A DNA stretch of 25,201 nucleotides. Source: an uncultured Collinsella sp. Its GTDB lineage: Bacteria > Actinomycetota > Coriobacteriia > Coriobacteriales > Coriobacteriaceae. The stretch is taken from positions 1-25,201 of the forward strand of contig CABUUD010000016.1 in NCBI GenBank assembly GCA_902494585.1, given 5' to 3'. The notes under the pieces were generated by a model. That model was not told where the DNA came from. It saw only the letters and a program-made list of their open reading frames with translations, and did no database searches. The translations under genes and the position numbers were made by a program. The stretch's first letter is position 1. Each line of letters starts with the position of its first letter. Below are positions 1-7,392 of the stretch, piece after piece.

Positions 1-58
1 CCGAGGAAGGGCACCCGCCCGGAGCAGGCCCCAGCGCGAGACCGTCCCGGATGCCTAC

Positions 59-2587
59 TTACTCGTTGTCGCCCGCGGTCATCTGGGTTGCGGAGAGGGC
101 GCCGTCGGCTGCGGTTGCGGCAGCGGCGTCGGGCCAGACCCAGTCGGTGAAGGCCGGGTGATCGTAGCCCTCGTCGCAAGCGAACTCGAAGGCCTCGGTG
201 CGGAAGGCCTCCCACTCGTTGATCTGCTCGGCAAACTTATCGGCATCGACCATGCGCAGCACGTCGGCAGCCAGGGCCCAGCGGTCCATGTTGTTCAGGC
301 GCAGCATGTCGAACGGCGTGGTCGTGGAGCCCTTCTCCTCGTAGCCGTGAACGCGGAAGGCGTCGTGGCCGGGGCGGTTCCAGATCAGGCGGCGAATCGT
401 GCCGGCATAGGCGTGGAAGGCAAAGAGGACGGGCTTCTCGCCGCAGCCGAAGAATTCAGCCCAGCGCTCGTCGCTGATGGCCTGGTCGTTCTCGCAGACG
501 TTCTGGATCTTGAGCAGATCGACCACGTTGACGAACCACACCTTAATGCCCAGCTTGCGCAGCATATCGGTTGCAGACAGGGCCTCGAGCGTCGGCACGT
601 CGCCGCACGTGGCGACCACGACGTCAGCCTCGGCGAGCGAGTCGGCAGTCGATGCCCACTCCCAGGTCGCCACGCCCTCGGCGAGCTCGGACTTGGCCTC
701 GTCGACCGTCTGGAAGGTGGGGGCGGGCTGCTTGCCGCAGAAGATAGCGTTGACGCAGTCGGTGGACTGGTAGACGCGCTCGGCAACGGCAAGCGCCATG
801 TTGGCGTCGGCCGGATAGTAGGCATTCACGATGTGCGTGTCGTTGGCCTTGTTGAGCAGCAGGTCGATAAAGCCGGGGTCCTGATGTGAGAAGCCGTTGT
901 GGTCCTGGCGCCAGACATGGCTCGACAGCAAAATGTTGAGACCGCTGATGGGAGCACGCCACGGAATCTCGCGCTTGGTGGCCTCGAGCCATTTGCAGTG
1001 CTGGTTGACCATGGAATCGACCACGTGGACAAAGCTCTCGTAGGAGCTCCACACGCCGGAGCGGCCGGTGAGCACGTAGGCCTCGAGGAAGCCCTCGCAC
1101 TGATGCTCGGACAGCTGCTCGACAACCTTACCGGAACCGGCCAGCAGCTCGTCGTTGGCATCGTCCTCGTAGAAGCCGGCATCCCACTGCTTCTTGGTCA
1201 CCTTGTAGGCAGCCTGCAGGCGGTTGGACGCGGTCTCATCGGGACCGAAGATACGGAAATCGTCCATGTTCTTGGCCAGAACGTCGGCAGTGTACTCGCC
1301 AAAGACGCGGGCGGCCTCGGTGGAGCCCCAGCCGTGGCCCTTGCTTGCGACGGGAATCTCGTGGGCATGAATATCGGGAAGTTCAAGCTCGCGGCGCACC
1401 TTGCCGCCGTTTGCATTGGGGTTGGCGCCAATGCGCAGCTCGCCGGTCGGCATAAAGGCCGTCACCTCGGGGCGCACCTGACCCTCGGGCGTAAAGAGCT
1501 CCTCGGGCTTGTAGGAGCGCAGCCACTCGCGCAGCACGCGGAAGTGCTCGTGGGTGTCCTTGGCACTCGCCAGCGGCACCTGATGGGCGCGCCAGGAATC
1601 CTCGGTCTTCTTGCCGTCGATCTGCTTGGGGCAAGTCCAGCCCTTGGGCGTACGGAACACGATCATGGGATAGGCCGGACGGACCACGGTCTCGCCCGCA
1701 GTGGCCTGAGCCATAGCGGTGGCCTTGATGTCGCAGATCTCGTCAAAGACCTGCTCAAACAGGGCAGCGAAACGCGCATGAATGCTTGCGTGGCTCTCGT
1801 CGTCAAAGCCGGCGACAAAGAAGTGCGGCTTATAGCCCATGCCCTCAAAGAACTTGGCGAGCTCTTCGTCGGACACGCGGGCGAGGATGGTGGGGTTGGC
1901 AATCTTGTAACCGTTGAGGTGCAGGATCGGCAGGACGATACCGTCGGTTGCCGGGTTCACGAGCTTGTTGGACTGCCAAGAGGTCGCGAGCGGGCCGGTC
2001 TCGGACTCGCCGTCGCCCACCACGGCCACGGCCAGCAGGCTCGGGTTGTCCATAACGGCACCGTAAGCGTGGCTGAGCGTGTAGCCGAGCTCGCCGCCCT
2101 CGTGGATGGAACCGGGCGTCTCGGGCGCAAAGTGGCTCGGGATGCCGCCGGGATAGGAGAACTGGCGGAAGAACTTCTGAAGGCCTGCCTCGTCATTGGT
2201 GATGTCGGGGCGGATCTCACGGTAGGTGCCGTCGAGCAGCGACTGGGCGGTGCCGGCGGGGCCACCGTGACCCGGGCCCATCAAAAAGATAGCATTCTGG
2301 TTGTGGTCGGCGATCAGACGATTGACGTGACCGAACAGGAAGTTGATGCCGGGCGTGGTGCCCCAGTGGCCAACCAGGCGGTGCTTAACGTCCGGACGAC
2401 CGAAGTCGCGCACCTCACCGGTTTTCTCATCAACAAAGTCGGGGCGCATTAGCGGGTTAGAACGAAGGTAGATCTGACCGACGGACAGATAGTTCGATGC
2501 GCGCCAATACAGGTCGACGCCCTCGAGCTCGGAAGCCGGAACCTCATGTCCCAGTTTTTGCCACGGCGTCCCCAGTGTTTTAGCCAT
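59..2587 (-). CDS. xfp: Phosphoketolase (xylulose-5-P / fructose-6-P)
   Basis: Thiamine-diphosphate enzyme that cleaves xylulose-5-P and usually fructose-6-P with phosphate to acetyl-phosphate plus glyceraldehyde-3-P or erythrose-4-P; cytosolic. The 842 residues are slightly longer than the roughly 800-825 usual for the family. Seen: GHWGTTPG (about 73-80), GPGHGGPAG (about 104-112), the ThDP/Mg motif GDGESETGP (about 191-199), HLNGYKIANPT (about 223-233), and the phosphoketolase signature around HNGFSHQD (about 563-570). Start ATG at 2587 has an AAGGGA ribosome-binding site about 7 nt upstream. It lies downstream of a LacI-type gene on the same strand, separated by about 200 bp containing two operators. 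No acetate kinase or phosphotransacetylase gene is visible in the window. Family assignment is secure; whether it accepts both substrates cannot be read from the sequence. Confidence 0.97.
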   Translation of the reverse strand: MAKTLGTPWQKLGHEVPASELEGVDLYWRASNYLSVGQIYLRSNPLMRPDFVDEKTGEVRDFGRPDVKHRLVGHWGTTPGINFLFGHVNRLIADHNQNAIFLMGPGHGGPAGTAQSLLDGTYREIRPDITNDEAGLQKFFRQFSYPGGIPSHFAPETPGSIHEGGELGYTLSHAYGAVMDNPSLLAVAVVGDGESETGPLATSWQSNKLVNPATDGIVLPILHLNGYKIANPTILARVSDEELAKFFEGMGYKPHFFVAGFDDESHASIHARFAALFEQVFDEICDIKATAMAQATAGETVVRPAYPMIVFRTPKGWTCPKQIDGKKTEDSWRAHQVPLASAKDTHEHFRVLREWLRSYKPEELFTPEGQVRPEVTAFMPTGELRIGANPNANGGKVRRELELPDIHAHEIPVASKGHGWGSTEAARVFGEYTADVLAKNMDDFRIFGPDETASNRLQAAYKVTKKQWDAGFYEDDANDELLAGSGKVVEQLSEHQCEGFLEAYVLTGRSGVWSSYESFVHVVDSMVNQHCKWLEATKREIPWRAPISGLNILLSSHVWRQDHNGFSHQDPGFIDLLLNKANDTHIVNAYYPADANMALAVAERVYQSTDCVNAIFCGKQPAPTFQTVDEAKSELAEGVATWEWASTADSLAEADVVVATCGDVPTLEALSATDMLRKLGIKVWFVNVVDLLKIQNVCENDQAISDERWAEFFGCGEKPVLFAFHAYAGTIRRLIWNRPGHDAFRVHGYEEKGSTTTPFDMLRLNNMDRWALAADVLRMVDADKFAEQINEWEAFRTEAFEFACDEGYDHPAFTDWVWPDAAAATAADGALSATQMTAGDNE

Positions 2588-2645
2588 TGTTTATGTCCCT
2601 TCGCTGTGCGGTCACCCTCCGATACGGCAACCTTTCGTTGGGACT

Positions 2646-2678
2646 AGTATATTTGCTAAAACGTTTTATCATGGTGAA
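2646..2678 (-). promoter_or_regulatory. Probable xfp promoter
   Basis: On the minus strand a good -10 box TATACT occupies 2646-2651. The -35 region (around 2669-2678) is poor. The first AAAACGTTTT palindrome sits inside the -10/-35 spacer, so a bound repressor would block RNA polymerase. The transcript would have a leader of about 50 nt before the xfp start. Confidence 0.5.
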
Positions 2679-2693
2679 AAAACGTTTTATCAT
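2657..2693. promoter_or_regulatory. Two LacI-type operators in the xfp promoter
   Basis: The perfect 10-bp palindrome AAAACGTTTT occurs at 2658-2667 and again at 2679-2688. Both copies continue with ATCAT, giving a 15-bp direct repeat (2658-2672 and 2679-2693) with a 21-bp period, about two helical turns, so two dimers could bind the same DNA face. A palindrome with a central CG is typical of LacI-family operators. The adjacent LacI gene (2791-3819) is the obvious candidate regulator; this pairing is inferred. Confidence 0.7.
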
Positions 2694-2790
2694 CGCTGCC
2701 TGTTCACAGGCAAGCAAAACCAGACCTTCACCTGCGATATCATCTATCACAGGCGCTCCACATTCACTTTGTGCGAATTGATAAACGTGT

Positions 2791-3819
2791 TTAGTTGTGT
2801 TTAGTAAGCTCGAGCACGCTGCCCTTTACGATGAGCGCGGGCTCCAAAACAACCTCTTCGGCACGCCTGCCGCCCTTGCCGGCAAGGCGCTTGGACATAC
2901 AGCCAAAAGCGTGTTCGGCAAGCACGCCGGGGTCCTGCTCGATCGCGGTCAACGCCGGCTCAAAGAGAACGTCGGCTGCCGAGTTGTCATAGCTTACGAC
3001 CGAGATATCGCCCGGAATGCTCTTCCCCATCTCGTGCAGGCGCTTGAGTAGGCCCAACGCAATGTTATCCGAGCTTGCGAAAACGGCGGTGGCGTCAGTC
3101 GCCAGCACCGCCTCCGATGCCTCGTAGGCACTCGGAATGTAATATTCGCTCTCAAACTCCAAGCGCGCGTCGATGGGCAGGCCCACTTCGCGCAGAGCGC
3201 GCTCATAGCCGGCAAGACGCTTACGACCTGTATTGGAACGGCGTGCGTTAACCAAGCAGGCAATGCGGCGGTGACCCTGTTCGATCAGATAGCGCGTGGC
3301 CATATAGCCACCCATCTCGTGATCGAACATCACCTTGTCACACTCGAGTCCCTCAATCGCACGGTCAACCATTACCGCCGGGATGGGCAGGTGGCTGACT
3401 TCCTCGCGCAGAGCGCGGTCGTCCGAGAACTCGTCGCCCACGACCAGGAACACACCATCGACGCCGCGCGTCACCAGCTGGCGCAGCAACTCAAGATCGT
3501 CCTCAGCACTTCCGCCCGAACTGGTAATAAAGAGTGCGTAACCGTCCTCGCGGCAGCGCTTTTCCAGGCTGCCGGCGAGCGAGGCAAAAAAGCGGCTCTC
3601 GATATTGGGCACGATAAGACCCAGGGTGCGCGATTCGCGCATGACCAGGCTGCGCGCGATCTGGTTGGGAACATAATGGTTTTGCGCAGCGACTTCCTTG
3701 ATGCGCTTGCGGTTTTCTTCCGAGATGCGGCAAGGTCGGTTGTTAAGGACAAGCGAGACCGACGAGGGGGAAAGCCCCACCTCCTGGGCAATCTGCTTGA
3801 GAGTAACCTTGTTGCCCAT
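2791..3819 (-). CDS. LacI-family transcriptional regulator
   Basis: A 342-residue LacI/GalR-type regulator. The N-terminal helix-turn-helix (VTLKQIAQEVGLSPSSVSLV, about 5-24) and hinge region are followed by a periplasmic-binding-protein-like sugar domain (LGLIVPNIESRFFASLAGSL onward). An open frame extends further upstream, but the start at 3819 is preferred: the protein then begins MGNKVTLKQ, the normal family N-terminus, and GGAAGGAG lies 4-5 nt before it. The gene is upstream of xfp on the same strand, with two LacI-type operators between, so it probably controls xfp and perhaps itself. The effector is unknown; a CcpA-like global role is possible but not shown. Confidence 0.93.
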   Translation of the reverse strand: MGNKVTLKQIAQEVGLSPSSVSLVLNNRPCRISEENRKRIKEVAAQNHYVPNQIARSLVMRESRTLGLIVPNIESRFFASLAGSLEKRCREDGYALFITSSGGSAEDDLELLRQLVTRGVDGVFLVVGDEFSDDRALREEVSHLPIPAVMVDRAIEGLECDKVMFDHEMGGYMATRYLIEQGHRRIACLVNARRSNTGRKRLAGYERALREVGLPIDARLEFESEYYIPSAYEASEAVLATDATAVFASSDNIALGLLKRLHEMGKSIPGDISVVSYDNSAADVLFEPALTAIEQDPGVLAEHAFGCMSKRLAGKGGRRAEEVVLEPALIVKGSVLELTKHN

Positions 3820-3854
3820 CTCGCTCCTTCCGAGTATTCGCGCAATCTCTTGAA

Positions 3855-3908
3855 AGTATAGCGACCGTCCCTCTACCTCGATGATAAACACTTTACCAAT
3901 CCGGTAAA
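3855..3908 (-). promoter_or_regulatory. Probable lacI promoter with inverted-repeat operator
   Basis: The minus strand has a -10 box TATACT at 3855-3860, about 35 nt upstream of the lacI start, with no good -35. A perfect inverted repeat TTTACC-AATCC-GGTAAA lies at 3892-3908, upstream of the -35 region. It differs from the AAAACGTTTT sites before xfp, so it may be an autoregulatory site of another type or the target of another factor. Confidence 0.45.
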
Positions 3909-3963
3909 CGGCACTTTTATCGCCGCCAGCGCAAGCCGATTGGTGCATTGGGGTCAGGTTACT

Positions 3964-3994
3964 TTGCACCAAATCCATCCGGGTGGGGTATATT
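3964..3994 (+). promoter_or_regulatory. Probable murB promoter
   Basis: TTGCAC at 3964-3969 and TATATT at 3989-3994 are separated by 19 bp; reading the -10 as GGTATA at 3987-3992 gives a 17-bp spacer. Transcription would start about 35 nt before the murB ATG at 4038. The lacI and murB promoters diverge from this 218-bp intergenic region. Confidence 0.45.
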
Positions 3995-4037
3995 GCATTC
4001 GATTGATGGGAACGACCACCATAAGGCGGATATTCGT

Positions 4038-5000
4038 ATGCACGAGAATGACTTTTTTAACGAGGACCTGCTCTGCGCGCTCGCCGGTGTTGCCGGCGAG
4101 GACAACGTGCTCATGAGCGAGCCCATGCGCGAGCACACCACGTTTAAGATCGGCGGTCCGGCCGATGTCTTCGTCACGCCCGACACCGAGCAGGGCCTCG
4201 TCGCCACGCTCGACACCTGCTACCGTTGCGACCTGCCGCTTACCGTCGTGGGCAACGGTTCCGATCTGCTCGTCGGCGACAAGGGCATCCGCGGTGTCGT
4301 CGTGGCACTGGGCGAAGGCCTCTCTAACATCACCGTCGACGGCACGCATGTTACGGCAGCAGCCGGCGCGCTACTCTCGGACGTGGCGGCAGCGGCAGCC
4401 GAGGCTGGCCTTACCGGCATGGAGCCCATCTCGGGCATCCCCGGCTCGATCGGCGGCGCCTGCTATATGAACGCCGGTGCCTACGGCGCCTGCATGGCCG
4501 ACGTGCTGGAGTCCGTGCGCGTCTACAAGCCTGCTCGCCAGCTCGACGACGGTACCCGCGGCAGCGGTAACATCATCGAGTTCGATGTCGATGAGCTCAA
4601 ACTAGGCTATCGCAAGAGTCGCATCGCCGACGACGGCTTTATCGTACTCTCGGCAACCTTCAACCTCGCCCCGGGCAACGCCGCGATGATCAAGGCCGAC
4701 ATGGACGATTACCGCCAGCGCCGCGAGGACAAGCAGCCGCTCGACATGCCGAGCGCCGGCTCCACCTTCAAGCGCCCCGAGGGCTACTTTGCCGGCAAGC
4801 TCATCATGGACGCCGGCCTGCGCGGTCACGCCATCGGCGGTGCGCAGGTAAGCGAAAAGCACTGCGGTTTTATCGTCAACGCCAACCACGCCACCGCCGC
4901 CGACGTTGACGAACTCATCCGCCACATCCAAACAACCGTCAAAGGCCAATTCGACGTAGACCTAGAACCCGAAGTCCACCGAGTAGGCGAATTTTTATAG
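4038..5000 (+). CDS. murB: UDP-N-acetylenolpyruvoylglucosamine reductase (MurB)
   Basis: FAD- and NADPH-dependent reduction of UDP-GlcNAc-enolpyruvate to UDP-MurNAc, the second committed step of peptidoglycan precursor synthesis in the cytosol. The 320 residues fit the family. Seen: TTFKIGGPADVFV (34-46) and VGNGSDLLVGDKG (71-83) of the FAD domain, GIPGSIGGACYMNAGAYG (133-150), YRKSRI (191-196), the catalytic-serine motif SAGSTFKRP (S242) and the C-terminal catalytic glutamate in EPEVHRVG (near E312). A longer frame begins at 3948, but ATG 4038 is preceded by AAGGCGG and gives the normal N-terminus. Monocistronic: its own promoter upstream and a strong terminator at 5030-5066. Confidence 0.97.
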   Translation: MHENDFFNEDLLCALAGVAGEDNVLMSEPMREHTTFKIGGPADVFVTPDTEQGLVATLDTCYRCDLPLTVVGNGSDLLVGDKGIRGVVVALGEGLSNITVDGTHVTAAAGALLSDVAAAAAEAGLTGMEPISGIPGSIGGACYMNAGAYGACMADVLESVRVYKPARQLDDGTRGSGNIIEFDVDELKLGYRKSRIADDGFIVLSATFNLAPGNAAMIKADMDDYRQRREDKQPLDMPSAGSTFKRPEGYFAGKLIMDAGLRGHAIGGAQVSEKHCGFIVNANHATAADVDELIRHIQTTVKGQFDVDLEPEVHRVGEFL

Positions 5001-5029
5001 CCCGCTCGCCGCGGTCCACTTTAATTAAT

Positions 5030-5066
5030 AACGGGACAAGTGACGTAGCTCACTTGTCCCGTTTTC
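5030..5066. terminator. Intrinsic terminator after murB, bidirectional
   Basis: Perfect 14-bp stem AACGGGACAAGTGA (5030-5043) with its complement at 5050-5063, loop CGTAGC, followed by a T run on the plus strand. AT-rich sequence on the left flank (ATTAATAA) lets it also serve the convergent minus-strand ORF that ends at 5069. Confidence 0.92.
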
Positions 5067-5068
5067 AT

Positions 5069-5530
5069 TTATTTGCGAAGAACATCGGCCATCCGCAGGA
5101 TTGAAATCATCGACCGATAAGTGAGTTCCACCTTTTCGCCCGCAAGCAGTCGTTTCGAGCCAATCTCATCTAGCCCCACAAGCCGAGAAAACAGCAAGCT
5201 ACTCATCGTGCCCTCGTCAATTGATTCCTTTATGGTCTTCAAAACGTCCGTATCATGAAGCGACGCCGAGCTGTAGGGGGCAACACGTGCGGAACTCTCA
5301 ATTAACGACGAGACAAAAGGATGGAGATGCTTTGGACATAGTCCATCAAACACCACATCCCCATTGTCATCCGAGCCGACTAGTCGCCAACTATAATGAT
5401 CGACCCAGTCGTCTCCGTCATATATGGTGTCCATGAGCAACTTCCCGTCTAGAGAGAAACCTGTTTGAACATCGGGGCGCAAGACCGCAATCCATATAGG
5501 ACCCGCAGCAGCTCCAACCCAACGCACCAC
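5069..5530 (-). CDS. Orphan ORF, unknown function, 5' end uncertain
   Basis: An open frame of 153 codons that is visibly AT-richer than its neighbours. I do not recognise the family. The product has no signal peptide or membrane span; the middle is acidic (MDTIYDGDDWVDHYSWRLVG) and the C-terminus is an amphipathic helical stretch (RLLAGEKVELTYRSMISILR). The GTG at 5530 has no ribosome-binding site. The frame stays open for about 13 more codons upstream without a standard start before a stop near 5570. An internal ATG near 5434 has GGGAAG upstream and is an alternative. This suggests either an internal start or loss of the true 5' end. It is convergent with murB and shares its terminator. It may be a recent arrival or a remnant. 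Confidence 0.5.
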   Translation of the reverse strand: MVRWVGAAAGPIWIAVLRPDVQTGFSLDGKLLMDTIYDGDDWVDHYSWRLVGSDDNGDVVFDGLCPKHLHPFVSSLIESSARVAPYSSASLHDTDVLKTIKESIDEGTMSSLLFSRLVGLDEIGSKRLLAGEKVELTYRSMISILRMADVLRK

Positions 5531-5690
5531 ACGACAATTGTATATTGCGACTATTTTAGATCTACATGATCAGTTCGAGTTCGCAACAAGGCGATTATTG
5601 CAGCTAGGTTATATTTCATTTTCCACTTTGATGAGCCGTCGGCTCCAAATTCCAAAACCGAAGTCCACGGAGTCGATAATTTTATTTAAA
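5531..5690. other. AT-rich intergenic tract without a supported gene
   Basis: Between the orphan ORF and the terminator at 5693-5714 the sequence is AT-rich. Short open frames on both strands lack ribosome-binding sites and run into the terminator or the long inverted repeat. It could be the decayed upstream part of the orphan ORF; I see no defined element in it. Confidence 0.4.
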
Positions 5691-5714
5691 AAGAAGGCCC
5701 CGAAAGGGGCCTTC
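5686..5714 (-). terminator. Intrinsic terminator, minus strand
   Basis: Perfect 9-bp stem GAAGGCCCC (5693-5701) / GGGGCCTTC (5706-5714) with a 4-nt loop. The A run at 5688-5692 becomes the T tract on the minus strand. It probably ends transcription from the cell-wall hydrolase gene about 200 nt upstream, after passing through the long inverted repeat. Confidence 0.82.
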
Positions 5715-5766
5715 GCCATCTTTATATCAGACAACCAGTCCGGTGTATCGCGCTTTGAACCCGGAA

Positions 5767-5897
5767 GGTCCGGGACTGCGGACGAGGCATAAGGTTGGTC
5801 GCGAGTTCCGCACGCAAAGAAGGCCACTTAATGTGGCCTTCGTCTTGCGCAGGACTGTAGAGCAGGCAACCTTATGCCTCGCCCGCAGTCCCGGACC
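5767..5897. repeat. Long near-perfect inverted repeat enclosing a dispersed core element
   Basis: Arms of 31 bp at 5767-5797 and 5867-5897 match as reverse complements with one mismatch; weaker complementarity continues outward to about 5750 and 5914. They enclose the 69-bp core 5798-5866, which contains its own hairpin GAAGGCCAC (5819-5827) / GTGGCCTTC (5833-5841) extended by CGCAA (5813-5817) / TTGCG (5845-5849). As RNA the whole segment would fold into one long stem. It begins about 20 bp beyond the stop codon of the minus-strand hydrolase gene. The core recurs at 23704-23772 with different flanks. Confidence 0.85.
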
Positions 5898-5916
5898 AAC
5901 CAGCTTCAAGCCGCAG

Positions 5917-7125
5917 TTACGACAGCGCAATACCGCCAAGCCAGCCCCAGCGCACGCCAGAGCCAGTGCCGTAGAACCCAATGAACGAGTCAAGCGACCT
6001 CGACGTGATGGCGCCCTCGTTACTCATAACGATGCCGCCGCCAACGTAGATGCCCACGTGGCCATAGATCAGGCCCGGTATGCCGGTACCGCTATGCGAT
6101 GAGTCGGCCACGATCATGCCCACCTGCAGCGCCGAGCGATCGGAGCTATAGCACCAGGCGTTGAACATGTCACACGCGTTGCCGCCAAAATAGCCCACGC
6201 CGGCGTTACGGAAGACATTGGTAACCCACGCCGCGCACCAGTTCTGACCCGGCGAAGGCGTGGAGTAGCACGCGTTGACGACGGCCTGCTGCTTGCCCGA
6301 GCCGGCATTCTGCTGCGGAGTTCCGGGCGCATACGATCCACCGCCCGAGCTCGAACCACCCGAGTAGGAATTGTTCTTGTTCGCGGCGGCCGCGGCAGCG
6401 GCGGCGGCCTTCTTGGCAGCTTCCTCGGCCTGGGCGGCAGCGAGAATCTCTGAATCGCGCTGAGCCATGAGCTCCTTGACGTCGTCGGAAAGACCGCTCA
6501 GCACGGTCTGGACCTCTTGCTGCTTGGCCTGCATATCCTGCATCTGGGCAGTCTGCTGGTCCTTGAGCTTCTCCAAGTCGGCCTTCTGCGACTCGAGCTC
6601 GGTCTTTTGCGCATCGAGCTCTTCCTGGATGGTCTGAATGTCCTCGATGGCGTCGCGGTCGCTCTTGTTGATCTTCTCAACATAGTGCGCATTGGCGACG
6701 AGCTCCTCAAACGAACCCGAGGCGAGCAGCAGCGACAGGACGTTGGTGCCGCCCGACTTATAGCTGGCGGAAACGCGATCGGAAAGATCGTCGCGCTTCT
6801 TTTTGAGCTCGGCCTTCTTTTCGTCAATCTGCGCCTGCGTGCTGTCAATCTGGCCCTGTACGCCCTCGATATCGTTGAGGGTCTGGGCGTTCTTGTTGGC
6901 CAGCGCCGCGTATTCATTTGCGATGCTGTCGAGCTGGGCCTGGACCTCGTCAAGCTGAGCCTGGGCCGCATTGAGCTTGTCGGTGGTTTCCTTGGTGGCC
7001 TCCGCAGCATGGGCGCGAGCGGGCAGACCAAAAAGAACGGCTGCAGAAGCTGCGCCGAACAGGGCCTTGAGGGCAGTGCGACGCGAAAGCTCCTGGGAAA
7101 GGATGGAATCGCTGTTTGGTGACAT
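5917..7125 (-). CDS. Tat-exported PcsB-like cell-wall hydrolase (coiled coil + CHAP/NlpC-type domain)
   Basis: Probable secreted peptidoglycan hydrolase of 402 residues. A twin-arginine signal (SRRTALK at 14-20, hydrophobic stretch to about 38, cleavage near AHA-AE at 40-41) is followed by a long coiled coil (about 45-245) like the regulatory domain of PcsB. Next come an alanine run, a Ser/Gly linker (about 250-275), and a C-terminal cysteine-peptidase-like domain with WCAAWVTNVF (Cys297) and GHVGIYVGGG (His356), the expected Cys-His pair. ATG 7125 is preceded by GGAG 6 nt away. In relatives the coiled coil is controlled by FtsEX during division; no ftsEX is present here. The CHAP versus NlpC/P60 call is uncertain. 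Monocistronic, divergent from galE. Confidence 0.87.
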   Translation of the reverse strand: MSPNSDSILSQELSRRTALKALFGAASAAVLFGLPARAHAAEATKETTDKLNAAQAQLDEVQAQLDSIANEYAALANKNAQTLNDIEGVQGQIDSTQAQIDEKKAELKKKRDDLSDRVSASYKSGGTNVLSLLLASGSFEELVANAHYVEKINKSDRDAIEDIQTIQEELDAQKTELESQKADLEKLKDQQTAQMQDMQAKQQEVQTVLSGLSDDVKELMAQRDSEILAAAQAEEAAKKAAAAAAAAANKNNSYSGGSSSGGGSYAPGTPQQNAGSGKQQAVVNACYSTPSPGQNWCAAWVTNVFRNAGVGYFGGNACDMFNAWCYSSDRSALQVGMIVADSSHSGTGIPGLIYGHVGIYVGGGIVMSNEGAITSRSLDSFIGFYGTGSGVRWGWLGGIALS

Positions 7126-7169
7126 ATCTACTCCGTTACATGTTTATTTATATGTCGCTCAACTCATAC

Positions 7170-7197
7170 ATATTAGCGTACATCCGGCGCATCCCAA
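7170..7197 (-). promoter_or_regulatory. Probable promoter of the cell-wall hydrolase
   Basis: On the minus strand TTGGGA (7192-7197) and TAATAT (7170-7175) are spaced by 16 bp, about 45 nt upstream of the ATG at 7125. The rest of the 267-bp divergent region (7126-7392) shows nothing else definite. Confidence 0.45.
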
Positions 7198-7349
7198 CGA
7201 TTTCCACGAACGGCAGCAAACCGTATGGTCGGCGGCTCGTATGCAAACGTCAAAGTCAAGGTTACGCCCACGCCAAACATTTCAATGAGTACGTTAGCAT
7301 GTTCATCTGCTTTTCCTGCCCTGCATGTTTTGGGTGCCCCTGCCTGCGC

Positions 7350-7355
7350 TATACT
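7350..7355 (+). promoter_or_regulatory. -10 box of the galE promoter
   Basis: TATACT lies 38 bp before the galE ATG, which has AGGAG about 7 nt upstream. The -35 region around 7327-7335 is weak (GTTTTG/TTGGGT), so only the -10 is called. Confidence 0.45.
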
Positions 7356-7392
7356 CCCCTGAAGAAGTGTTCCTGATTCGATAGGAGACTAC

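Noticed and set aside
1..58. Terminator downstream of xfp at the left edge
   Set aside because: Only short GC-rich pairings are visible and no T tract on the minus strand; the region is cut by the window edge.
899..2452. Long open frame (about 517 codons) antisense to xfp
   Set aside because: Mirror frame of the phosphoketolase codon pattern; no family features or ribosome-binding site.
3820..3978. N-terminal extension of the LacI gene to 3978
   Set aside because: The extension is not LacI-like and would overlap the promoter and operator; a strong ribosome-binding site and the family N-terminus mark 3819.
5538..5792. Small plus-strand ORF of 84 codons
   Set aside because: No ribosome-binding site; it runs through a strong terminator hairpin and into the long inverted repeat.
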